Assembly: GCF_000003605.2 (NCBI RefSeq)
Contig: NW_003113470.1
Coordinates: 154,284 to 171,000 of the forward strand
Origin: Saccoglossus kowalevskii
Taxonomy: Eukaryota; Hemichordata; Enteropneusta; Harrimaniidae
Reading direction: 5' to 3'
DNA: 16,717 nt
The position numbers were made by a program, and so were the translations under genes. The notes beneath the pieces were generated by a model. That model was not told the DNA's origin. It did no database searches and saw nothing but the letters and a program-made list of their open reading frames with translations. This document shows positions 7,736 through 16,717 of this stretch, in pieces. How positions within the stretch are numbered: the first letter of the stretch is position 1; the number at the start of each line of letters is the position of its first letter.

Positions 7736-9384
7736 GCATTTCTAGTAGTCTATCTGATTGATTGACTGTGACTCAAAGTTAACACTAGATTGCATTTCTC
7801 ATATTTAAAGTTTTGTCACTGAACTAAAAACTATATGCCTGTTCTAGTGGACTCCTCAGACTTGAGCAAAAATGTTTGTACTTATACTGACATCCCTAAG
7901 CTTGTTGAAATTATTCCAGTTAGACTTGACTTCTTAGGCTGGGTGGAGTTATTCTACTGGGACTTCATTTTAAATAAAACTATTGTTTGCCCACCTCTCT
8001 CGAGTGTCATTTCTTCTACCTTATCATTACTTTGTGTGTGTATATTTATAGAATATATCACTATATCTCATCATTTTATTCATTTCGTTTCATTACGATG
8101 TATATTGGTACATATATAAGACACATTAACAATTGGGCAGTGTCCCAGATCTTTTCCTAACAAGCTCACTAACCTTAGTTGAATACATGATTTACAAAAG
8201 CACAATATTTGTATATTCGCTTGTAATCCAGTTATGAGATAAGAGTTACAATTAAAAAAAATAATACAGTTTACCCTTGCATATTTAAAAAAGGCTTTAT
8301 TCATTTTATTTTATTAATAAACTGGATTTTTTCATAAATCAATATTCTGACCAAACCAGAAGAAGCCAGATTCTCTTGTATTGACAGTGTTCATATTCAC
8401 TGTGAAATACTCAACAATAAATGTAATAATCAACTAAAAATAGGATTATGCTCCCCCACTGAGTATTATTAATAGTACTGGTATATCTTTTAAAATTTTA
8501 TCTTATTTGTGAAACCTTAATTATCCATGTAGTGGTTTTTGAATAACTAAACTTTTTCATGCGTTATTAAAAAAAAAAATACTGGTGTTTGAAAATGAAA
8601 AGTTTGTCAAATGAACGCAGTGAATTGAATTCAGGTTACTAATGGATAAAGATGCCCCCTAATTATCTGCCTTGCTGATTTGACCGATTTCATGGTGGGT
8701 ATAATGATGCTTCCCACTGGCAACGACTCCCTGCCATTCTTCTTTTCAAATGTTGACTTCCAACCTCTACCAATATCAGAGGATTTCCTGCTTGTTGCCA
8801 CGGTGATATAATTATCCAGAGGTGTGATTTAAATGTATGTATTAAGAAAATGTCAAAGATTTCGCTTTTGGTGAATCACTCGTATACATGTATTGTATAA
8901 AATGTGATCAGAATGCCAGTCAGCCACTGGGAAATAGGGTTATTGTCGATGTGTTTCTGTACAATTTAACGTTATGCTTTTAATACTGTGAAGAAGAGAT
9001 GAGATACGTACACGTTATTTCTGACTGTGGATAGATAATTATTTTTCTATGATTTAAATCTGTACTTAATGATTACAATTCATTGATGCACCTTTCATTG
9101 ACTCCCTTGTAACCAGTAACGCTGACAGTTTGCTCTAATTGGTTCAATGTTATTACAAAATTTAGAAAAATAAACAAACTACTACTACTGTAAACAGTTT
9201 AGTTATCGCTAAAGACAAATTTTCGTAAGTAAGCGAAATCACAAAATTTCGTAGCAGTGAAAATTTCTCAGGATTTCTACGACAGTGTCAGTGACATTAA
9301 CAATATTTTGTCAACAAATTTCATAAAATCCTGGAATTGTGAAATTTTCTAGCTGGGACAATTATGTGCAGTATATTTGGAGAG
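7736..9384. other. Intronic stretch, no gene supported; possible decayed MITE end near 9186
   Basis: AT-rich sequence with short frames (7835-8119 plus, 8080-8304 minus) lacking any known domain. From 9186 the sequence TACTGTAAACAGTTTAG followed by AAATTTTCGTAAG has the look of one end of the CTGTAAA element family, but no matching right end was found. Imperfect inverted copies of AAAATTTC...AGGATTT occur between about 9260 and 9350. Confidence 0.4.
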
Positions 9385-9633
9385 AAGCTCCCATAGAAGG
9401 TTACATTTTAGAAGTAAAACAACTCCCATAGAACACATTTTAGAAGTAAAACAACTCCCATAGAACACATTTTAGAAGTAAAACAACTCCCATAGAACAC
9501 ATTTTAGAAGTAAAACAACTCCCATAGAACACATTTTAGAAGTAAAACAATTCCCATAGAACACATTTTAGAAGTAAAACAACTCCCATAGAACACATTT
9601 TAGAAGTAAAACAACTCCCATAGAACACATTTT
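9385..9633. repeat. Tandem repeat, 32-bp unit, about 7.7 copies
   Basis: Six full 32-bp units run 9421-9612 (9421, 9453, 9485, 9517, 9549, 9581), each AACTCCCATAGAACACATTT followed by TAGAAGTAAAAC. A diverged 36-bp first unit (with GGTT inserted) lies at 9385-9420, and a partial last unit ends at 9633. Full units are almost identical; the one at 9549 has AATTCCC in place of AACTCCC. High identity implies recent expansion, so copy number may vary between individuals. Confidence 0.98.
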
Positions 9634-10466
9634 ACTGAACATTTGATACTTTCATGTCGATATCATTTTACGTTTCTTATTTGGTCATGTTAGTCCTCTT
9701 AATCAGATTGTTTTTTTAAGAATCTTGCTAGAAGCTTAGATGTAAATTTTTTTTGTTCATGAAAATTCTTGTTTTAGACTTTTAATCTGTATTTATCGGG
9801 AGAATATCTTTCTATTATTAAGTCAGCAACGCATAAGAGTATTAAAACTATGTACAGCAGACAGGTGTGTTTTGTTGGTTACCAGGAAGATATGCAAACA
9901 TTTTAAACAAGTTAAAAAACAAACACAGTATTTCATTATAAAGGTAAGAAGGTTGTAATGAAACACTTCAACTGACAGCCTTGCTAGCTTCAGAACAGAC
10001 CAAAAGATTATCTGGGAAATAAGACATTTGCTATTTATTGATTCAGTTTTTATTTCCAAGCAACTGAGAAATTCTCCTTTGTTGGTAACAAGCGGCAACG
10101 GAAACCAATACTTGTTTTAATGTTACATTTCTATTAACATAACATTTATTTGCAGTCCTTGCCATCAAGCACAGATTGACCACCTTAAAACGAGCTTTAT
10201 CGTATCATTGAGTCACTTTGCGGTTTAAAAACGATGCATTTTGGTTCGAAAAATCAATTTTACGGCAAATTTGTTTTTACTGACCTGTTTGAATGTGAAT
10301 CTGTAATTTGACAAAAATAAATGATCAAAACATATTTGTGTGTTTTTTTAATACTTAACTATCAACTTCAACGCTGTTCCCTACTCATTGTACCCAAAAA
10401 TATTGAATTGTTAATAATTTGAAGGGAAAATAAATCAATAATTTAAAAAATACATTAGTATAAATA
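9634..10466. other. Intronic stretch, no gene supported
   Basis: Contains a 91-codon minus-strand frame at 9823-10098 with no known domain, and a donor-like AAGGTAAGAA at 9941-9950. TTGTTGGTTACC near 9873 and TTGTTGGTAAC near 10080 are loosely similar direct repeats about 207 bp apart. Nothing here supports an exon. Confidence 0.4.
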
Positions 10467-10676
10467 TACTGTAAAAGGGGTAATTATTCACTGGGTTTTA
10501 ATTTAGCTTATTTCGCTGACTGGAAAAATGCGCTAAATTAAAACACAGTGAATATGTAAAATTTAGCATAAAACACATTATCTAAATGACGAAACCGTGA
10601 ATTTAAAACTCACTGAATATCTGAAATGGTAAATCAGTGAAATTTAAACCCAGTGAAAATTAGTCATTTTACAGTA
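10467..10676. mobile_element. MITE-like element 2 (210 bp with flanking TA), nested inverted repeats
   Basis: The left end reads TA-CTGTAAAAGGGGTAATTA then TTCACTGGGTTTTAATTT. The reverse complement of the right end reads TA-CTGTAAAATGACTAATTT then TCACTGGGTTTAAATTT. This gives terminal inverted repeats of about 40 bp bounded by TA on both sides, the usual Tc1/mariner target. Inside, 10486-10507 and 10532-10553 form a second inverted pair of 22 bp with one mismatch and a 24-nt loop. Further TTCACTG / CAGTGAA modules occur near 10600-10620 and 10635-10660. Non-coding and non-autonomous. Confidence 0.88.
10486..10553. repeat. Internal hairpin of MITE-like element 2
   Basis: Arms 10486-10507 and 10532-10553 are reverse complements at 21 of 22 positions, around a 24-nt loop. 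The left arm is also part of the outer terminal inverted repeat, so it can pair either with this internal partner or with the right end of the element near 10637-10660. Confidence 0.88.
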
Positions 10677-13131
10677 CTAGCTTCATGAAATTTGTGAAAA
10701 TATGTTTGTCAGCATTTTCCACTTTTCCTAGCTATCAGCTGGCGTAAGACTGTTATACTTTTATAAAGGGGTGTTTTTCAAGTTTGAGTTTCAAATTGCT
10801 TGAGTTCTCATTTCTGTGAGGTTTGCCGATAATCGTTTTTTTTTTATTTCGAAAATTATGAAATGAGACACCTCCATACACAGCTGAAGATGGAAGTATG
10901 CAACTCGATACGCATAGGTTGGATATGCACATTCAGATTCTGTTTGCTATAGCTTTTACATGAAATACATCCAAAAGTGTTCATTATTATTAGGTGTGTA
11001 CACGTATATCTTGGTTACAATTTCAGATTGAGTTGCGTGATCAGTCACACGCTGTAGTTTTATATCAACAGCTGAATACATCTCGTTGATGTAGAACATG
11101 TCATTTCTATCTTTGATAACTAACACTCGGTTTCAGTCATGTGCGTTAAACGCAAGCAAAACCAAATTTTTTATATTTAATCTGGTCATTCCATGTGGCA
11201 TCACCACCCCCATGGAGAAGTGGTAGTGATTAAATAATAATAGGTTTGTCTCGTATTCAGATTGTGTCAAATCCATGCAATTTGAGAACTGAAATTTTCT
11301 CGCCTCTTGCTACCAAACACGAATGTTGAAAGTCAATCAAGAATAGAATGGATTGTCGATCACAAACTGGTACATGAATATTTAATTCTAAGGTTTATAG
11401 TCGGAGTAGAATTGTCATCTTTATACAATACCATTTAAGGTGATCTTCAAGGTCACCATTTATTTCTTAGAAAATTACTACCGTACTACATTATTCTTGA
11501 CATTGTTTTAATCTGTATCATGTAAACATTTTTTAGCTGTAATATTTTTTCTCCACAGTTGGATGAACTGTATGTGAAATGTATATGAATTTTTTATACT
11601 TATCTCTGAGCTAGTTGGTAAATAAATCGTCATTAATAAATTAAAATATCTGCTAAAATAAATTACTGGAAATATGTTATTGAGAAAATAACAGGCACAA
11701 GAAGATGAATATTGGTTTAAATATTCTGTTAATCTACCAAAAAAAAAAATGGATGATAAAATTACACAATTTAGATGAATTAGTCTGTGGTTTTTGCCAT
11801 TTGTTAGTACTCCTCTCATATCATAGCTACCCTCCCCATGCCTTATTAATGGTACAACCCTACTTTAGTGGGCAATATCTAGAAGACATCTTAGGAAGAA
11901 AACAAAAATCCAAATTGGTGTCAATAATTGTCCTTTCAACAAGACGTTTAAATTCAACAATTACATTTGCTGTTTCTACCATTCTAGTGTTGTGTTATCA
12001 CAAAATTATGTTTTTATAAGTTTTAGGTATTAAGAGGAACGATGACATAAAGATATTTGATTAAAGTTCAGTTAAACCATACATTGCGATTTTTATTTGC
12101 CTGCCAATCAATGCTGTCTCAGTTTCATTGATTAAGTTGTATGTGTACGAACATGAACACCATTAAATAATTAGAGATGTGAATTTAGTTCATTTTTTAA
12201 TGTGTATGTAACAAAAGCCCCTACAAAGAACACTAAGGATAATATTATTAAAAGTCGTTTGGCGTCTTTACTAAAAAGGACTTAAAATTGCATAGATTTC
12301 TCTTTGTGGTGACTGGCAACAATGCAGGTAAGAATTCAAGATGGCCGAACCAAACAACAAAAATATTCATTTCTTTATCTATTTCCAAAAGCTATTAATT
12401 TTGCTTATTGTGAACCTTTGGTTTCGTTTATCAATTATTCAAATGTATTCACGTTTTAAATATTTAGTGTAGATTTCTTCCAAACAATATAAAACACGAT
12501 TTGATTTGGATGTTTTTTATGAAACAATCTTTTAAAATGCATCACAAATGGCACCCAAAGAATAAAAATAAGTGCAACCAGTTGATAAAAGGAAGAGATA
12601 GAAGTGATATTTCTGCAGACAGAAATGTATAATAATGACAAATGTGACAAGCAGGAAATTACAATGATTCACTAGGGAGGTTATGGTCTATAATATCGTC
12701 TACCTGAGGAATCAGGCGTCTCAGACACACAGACATATTGATGTGACTGGCACCAATAACATTGTGTCAATGTGTGCTACTAATATGGAATGACCTACAC
12801 ATTGTGAATGCTGTACATCTATGATTTTCTTTGTAAGACTTGCAAGGTCACTGTGTTAGTTCATGTAAATGGAAAGGTCCTACCAAAATGATTTAAACTT
12901 GTTCTAGGAGAAGCCGGGCAATTTTACTTGCACACCCTGTATGGAATGGTTTGGACCATTACTTACTGTGTATAGGGTCAACTAATTTATTGGGATGCGG
13001 GTGTGATAGGTAAAATCTCTGAGGGAGGTTTCTCTGATTATCGTCTGCTTTCTGTGTCTCATGACAGAAACATTGAATGTTCAGATGAAAGTTGTGATGA
13101 TTGAATACCAATTTAATTCAACTGATGCCAG
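10677..13131. other. Intronic stretch, no gene supported
   Basis: AT-rich sequence with chance frames (11508-11819 minus, 11705-12019 plus, 12456-12650 minus) lacking known domains. The noteworthy sites are the CAGGTAAGA donor match at 12325-12333 and the YY1-like match just after it, listed separately. No further inverted-repeat element was identified. Confidence 0.45.
12325..12347 (+). promoter_or_regulatory. Full splice-donor match next to a YY1-like motif
   Basis: CAG|GTAAGA at 12325-12333 is a near-ideal 5' splice site. CAAGATGGCCG follows at 12337-12347 and resembles the YY1 site found at many promoters. ATG-CAG immediately precedes the donor (12322-12327) and would end in phase 0, the phase of the next CELF exon. 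An alternative first exon is therefore conceivable, but no other exon evidence was seen. Confidence 0.15.
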
Positions 13132-13319
13132 TACTGTAAAACAATTCATTTTCACTGTTTTGATGTTTGAACATATTCACCGAGTTTTATTCTCACAAAT
13201 TTGTCAATGAACAAGTTTTATTATTTCACATGTTTCATGTAGATTTAATTTAGAAGATTTTAATTATCAGCGAAAATAGCAAAATTAAAAACCAGTGAAT
13301 AGTTATTGCATTCACAGTA
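13132..13319. mobile_element. MITE-like element 3 (188 bp with flanking TA)
   Basis: The left end reads TA-CTGTAAAACAATTCATTT then TCACTGTTTTG. The reverse complement of the right end reads TA-CTGTGAATGCAATAACTAT then TCACTGGTTTTTAATTTT. The ends share the CTGTRAA terminus and the TTCACTG module with element 2, so the two look related but diverged. TTCACCGAGTTTTATT at about 13178 is a further internal module. No coding capacity. The element ends about 60 bp before the 33-bp minisatellite. Confidence 0.75.
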
Positions 13320-13380
13320 TTGTTTTCTGTTTGTCCAAAGACACTAGAAAAGAACTAGTGTTTTTGGTTTGTCCTAATCC

Positions 13381-13921
13381 TTTCACCATCAACGTTGACC
13401 TTAACCCTCTCACCACCTTCAACTTTTACCTTAACCCTTTCACCGCCATTGTCAACTTTGACCTTAACCCTCTCACCGCCATTGTCAACTTTGACCTTAA
13501 CCCTATCACCGCCAGTGTCAACTTTGAGATCAACCTGTTCACTGCCAGTGTCAACTTTGAGATCAACCTGTTCACCGCTTTGTCAACTTTGAACCTTAGC
13601 CCTTTCACCACCATTATCAACTTTGACCTTAACCCTTTTGTCACCATTATCAACTTTAATCTTAACCCTTTTGTCACCAATATCAACTTTGACCTTAACC
13701 CTTTTGTCACCATTATCAACTTTGACCTTAACCCTTTTGTCACCATTATCAACTTTAATCTTAACCCTTTTGTCACCATTATCAACTTTGACCTTAACCC
13801 TTTTGTCACCATTATCAACTTTGACTTTAACCCTTTTGTCACCATTATCAACTTTAATCTTAACCCTTTTGTCACCATTATTAACTTTGACCTTAAAGCA
13901 TCTGTCATTGTCAACCTTTTC
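13381..13921. repeat. Minisatellite, 33-bp unit, about 16 copies, with 99-bp higher-order periodicity
   Basis: Units have the form CTTAACCCTTTTGTCACCAT then TATCAACTTTGAC. A 30-bp unit at 13400-13429 and a partial one before it lead into fourteen 33-bp units at 13430-13891, and a decayed tail runs to about 13921. The first half is variable (CACCGCC, CACCACC, CACTGCC). The second half is homogeneous and repeats in threes (ends GAC, AAT, GAC) at 13595-13693, 13694-13792 and 13793-13891. As 33 is a multiple of three and the unit lacks stops in several frames, long frames appear on both strands: 216 codons plus (13295-13945, repeat NFDLNPFVTII), 116 codons plus in another frame, and 165 codons minus. 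None is called as a gene. Confidence 0.97.
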
Positions 13922-14569
13922 ACCTCCTGTTCAGTGTTATTTTAGTATATTGCAGATAATTGTCCTAGTATAACCTTTCGTACACGGCTTTCTTTCTATC
14001 TGCGCAATATTCAGGTTTATTTACAATTGCAGGAAATCACATTCAATACATCTTATACGCTGATATAAAACACTGCCCTTTAAATGGCTTCTTTGCATTT
14101 TCATTGTTAGCATGGCTTTCATCTTTTCAAATTCATTATTTTGTTACTTCACTCTGATTATCTAAATAATTTAGCAAAGGTCCGTGAAACATTGTATGTG
14201 GTTTATTTCCTCCAATCAACAGGTGGCCGCACAAAACATGTCTTATTAAATATAATCATAATTGTTGAAATCTTTTGGTTGCTTAGTAACTGTCATAGGA
14301 TAATCCACTTTAATGAGAGATTATCATTAAATCCTATGTTTACCGTCAATTGTATTTAGTAAACGCACAGATGTCGGTTATTTCAATATTGACACCTCTC
14401 TCTAAATTTCTTATTTCCATTGTGGAATAAAGCTCAAACAGGGGAATTGAACTATATGACTGTAATTTTGATTTTAATTTTCTATAAATGAAATGATTTT
14501 GATTGGTGCGCTTAAATATAACAAGCAGACAGGCAAATTAGTTTGTCTGAGACATTCCAAGCATGCATG

Positions 14570-14581
14570 GCCGCCATTTTC
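14570..14581 (-). promoter_or_regulatory. YY1 consensus site on the minus strand (GAAAATGGCGGC)
   Basis: The plus strand GCCGCCATTTTC is the exact complement of the strong YY1 form AAAATGGCGGC. It lies inside intron 2 in an AT-rich setting where such a GC-containing motif is uncommon. It might mark an intronic enhancer or an antisense start. Motif match only. Confidence 0.25.
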
Positions 14582-15306
14582 AAATGTCCTTCTTGTCTCG
14601 CATCTTGTATTCAGGCAATTTTATTTAAAAATAACCAAATAAACACATGATCTGATGATGTAGTAATATCGCTATGGAAACACATGCAGAGAATCATCAC
14701 CTGAGTGGGCATATAGTTAACATACTATACAGTGTCTTGATAGCAGAAAATTGTCCTGTTTTGTTGATCTTTTTCCTTTCTGTCAGCTTTGTGTCATCAA
14801 AAAATAATCACACCTAAATTGTTTTCTTTAAAAAAAACCAATGATATAATCAAAATCTCTGTTATGTTGTATTCTGTTTCTTAATCGTTGTCAAATTCAG
14901 CGAAAATTTACTGAGAAACTCGAGCAATTTGGGCTGGGAGAAAAAAAAAAAAAGGTTCAACCTGAATTTATCTTTGCATTTTTGAAAAATAAATAGTGGG
15001 CACTGAGCCATTATTCCTATAAAACAGATTAAGATTGGTGGCTGTTAATATAAACTTAAAACGCATATGCAATGATAAATTATTTGTGCTTGAAAATGAA
15101 TATTCTACAAAAAAAATTGTTGACTACATGTATTTAAATTTTGTTAATTATTGAAATTAATTTGGATAGGAAATGTAAATTGAGAGCTGTCTCAGAGAGT
15201 TAGCTTTATCATAAATCAGGAACAGTCATGACTGCCTATTATCTGGTGACTCTCATGGTGTCGTATAACGACTACAATTCAACCAATCTTTTCTATCTGT
15301 GAATTT

Positions 15307-15339
15307 AAATGACAATGATTTTGTCTGGCATTGTCATTT
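15307..15339. repeat. Perfect 11-bp inverted repeat with 11-nt loop
   Basis: AAATGACAATG at 15307-15317 and CATTGTCATTT at 15329-15339 are exact reverse complements around an 11-nt loop. The stem is too short for a typical microRNA precursor. It may be a local RNA hairpin in the pre-mRNA or chance. Confidence 0.8.
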
Positions 15340-16532
15340 TCATTATTCTGTGACAAAAAAGTTGACGCCCCATACAGACACAGTGAATAGCAGGATGCTA
15401 TTGTTGTACACTGTACGATAAACGATCCATGTTTGCTCAGTGAATATCGAAGATCTTGACTGATAGGCCTGCTGTGTCACATGACCAAAAATCTGTTGTT
15501 GTATACGATTTCAGGAACACATGGAGAGAGAAATGAAACTGCACATCGTCTCTTTCTTTATAACGCCGTACTTTAGATCCTCATTATTATTTTTAATCTT
15601 GATGTACATTATGAGCTCAGTCACTACCTTAAAATTGTAGCTGATACCATTGTTTTACTAAAAAAAAACAGTATTTTTAGGTAAAACTAAAATTGTAATT
15701 GAATAATGCCACAAGGCAGGAAATCTGACACTGTAAATTCAGGCAAGAATCTTCAGTGCTGTTACTATAGCAACTGGGATGACTTGTCTTCTATTCATTT
15801 TCCTAATGAAATGGGATGGTTCAGTTTCCATGGAAACGTGTTATTCGCTGTGCTGATGCATTCCTATTTTGTTGAAAGTTGACGATACATAACCCCTGTT
15901 CTATTGTCTGATATGTGTCTGAGTGCATTGCTGGTAAACTCCCTCGTCTATAATTAATGTATTCAAATAAAAAGCTAGGTCAAGAAAGCATGCTCTTATC
16001 TGCTGTCAACCATTACTAGAAATGACAATTGTGGAATGTTTCGCATTAGTGGGACTCGTAATATCTTGAATACAAAAATTAAGAAGTTATGCAAGTTAAA
16101 TAATTATGCAAACTACAAAATTAAAAAATCAGTGTAAAATTCTCAATTGAATTAATATATTGAAAATCAGACACAAATTTTGTCATATGAGGGCGCTGTT
16201 TACAAAGAATTGGAATTTTTTAATATTGCATCATGCCAAGTGTTTATACAAAATTAGTTTTGATGATTTGTTCTACTAGATCAAAGGTCAGGGATGAAAT
16301 CTTTATTAACTTAGGTGGTCTTTAATAAGATATTTTAGCATCTTAAGTGGGTTTAGTTGAGCCAAAATTAAAGGCGAAAGAATATACAAAGTAAATCCCT
16401 GACTTGCAACTTTGACCCATTATAAATAATAAATGATTGCTTTGACTAATTTATAGTATTGTTCTCTGATTAAACAGAGATGAATTCTTGCTTAATGCCA
16501 GTATCTCTACTTTGTCACCTGCCATCTTCTTT

Positions 16533-16566
16533 GACATCTGCTGTCCTGATTTGTTTTCAGGTAACA
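16533..16566 (+). other. Candidate recursive (zero-length exon) splice site
   Basis: A pyrimidine-rich acceptor, CTGTCCTGATTTGTTTTCAG, ends at 16560 and is followed at once by GTAACA, a usable donor. An acceptor fused to a donor is the mark of recursive splicing in long introns. The donor half is not ideal (GTAACA rather than GTAAGT). No coding similarity follows, so it is not CELF exon 3. Confidence 0.25.
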
Positions 16567-16717
16567 AATCTTTCAGGATATTTATTTAAATCGGTGACGA
16601 CATTCAGGAGTTCTAGTTAATATGACATGAAGCACTGATTTAATTGCAAACTAAACACATCAAGGATGCAGTGTATTCTTAATCTTTTCAGTGAAGGTGC
16701 ATTTTGACATGTGCGTG

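Larger units (their letters stand above)
3141..16717 (+). other. CELF4: CELF (CUGBP/Elav-like, Bruno-like) gene, 5' portion, CELF3/4/5/6 subfamily
   Basis: The gene starts with two coding exons (3141-3372 and 3554-3636) and then enters an intron that does not end inside the window. Only residues 1-105 are encoded here, roughly a fifth to a quarter of a usual CELF protein of about 450-500 residues. The remaining part of RRM1, RRM2, the divergent linker and RRM3 must lie beyond 16717. CELF proteins bind U/G-rich RNA and control alternative splicing, mRNA stability and translation. Vertebrates have four members of this branch (CELF3-6), while invertebrate relatives include Drosophila bru3 and C. 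elegans unc-75. In an invertebrate this would probably be the single ancestor-type gene, so the symbol CELF4 is a nearest-relative label. Confidence 0.9.
3637..16717 (+). other. CELF intron 2, 5' part (at least 13 kb, continues past the window)
   Basis: No downstream exon encoding the conserved continuation (MxRPIQVKPADSE) was found on reading to the end, so the window closes inside the intron. A long intron here is normal for this gene family. It contains MITE-like elements, minisatellites and short homopolymer runs. The reading frames inside it, such as 6976-7431 plus, 3910-4296 minus and 11705-12019 plus, are AT-rich and lack recognisable domains. Confidence 0.8.
13922..16717. other. Intronic stretch to the window end, no gene supported
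   Basis: AT-rich sequence with one 72-codon chance frame (14141-14359 plus), a run of 13 A at 14941-14953, and scattered short CAGTGAA motifs that do not pair into elements. The YY1-type site, the hairpin at 15307 and the acceptor-donor junction at 16560 are listed separately. No CELF exon 3 was recognised. Confidence 0.5.

Noticed and set aside
9186-9350. A fourth full MITE-like element starting TACTGTAAA
   Set aside because: The left end resembles the family but no matching right terminal repeat was found. At most a decayed fragment.
10243-10256. tRNA B-box-like GGTTCGAAAAATC
   Set aside because: No A-box, cloverleaf stems or acceptor pairing around it. No tRNA or tRNA-derived SINE could be supported.
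12059-12080. CAGTTAAACCATAC as the missing CELF exon 3 (VKP segment)
   Set aside because: The surrounding codons do not encode RPIQ or PAD and no proper acceptor lies upstream.
13381-13921. CTTAACCC repeats as interstitial telomere sequence
   Set aside because: The unit is 33 bp and contains only one CCCT per unit, not tandem TTAGGG/CCCTAA hexamers.

Overview
This is an AT-rich window from an animal genome. It holds the 5' end of one recognisable gene, which encodes a CELF/Bruno-like RNA-binding protein of the CELF3/4/5/6 type (closest by eye to CELF4/CELF6). Spliceosomal introns, long non-coding DNA, small inverted-repeat elements and several minisatellites rule out a prokaryote. Short elements with TA-flanked CTGTAAA / TTCACTG ends would suit a marine invertebrate, perhaps a mollusc, but the sequence alone does not fix the species.

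Layout on the + strand: (1) 72-968 is a tandem-repeat block of about 29-bp units with higher-order structure. (2) 969-3140 is 5' flanking DNA with no supported gene. It holds several strong-looking transcription-factor motifs: a CLEAR/USF palindrome at 1307, a YY1/E2F-like cluster near 1656, a perfect CRE followed by an octamer at 1833-1854, a TATA-like box at 2613, and an octamer/POU site at 3081. (3) 3141-3372 is the first coding exon, with a 181-nt intron 1 and an 83-nt second coding exon at 3554-3636. Together they encode residues 1-105, most of RRM1. (4) From 3637 to the window end is the 5' part of a long intron 2 (at least 13 kb). I looked for the next exon expected in this family (starting M-x-R-P-I-Q-V-K-P) and did not find it.

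The intron carries three MITE-like inverted-repeat elements (6783-6957, 10467-10676, 13132-13319), a 32-bp array (9385-9633), a 33-bp array with 99-bp higher-order periodicity (13381-13921), a 22-bp perfect palindrome (5700-5721), a short perfect hairpin (15307-15339), and some candidate regulatory or splicing sites. The best of these is a pyrimidine-rich acceptor fused directly to a donor at 16560/16561, a possible recursive splice point.

No RNA gene, CRISPR array, viral sequence or second protein-coding gene could be supported. Apart from the two CELF exons, the open reading frames are short, low-complexity or repeat-derived. I do not see a new multi-gene system. The most unusual structures are the layered minisatellites, the nested inverted-repeat element, and the MITE-minisatellite adjacency at 13132-13921.
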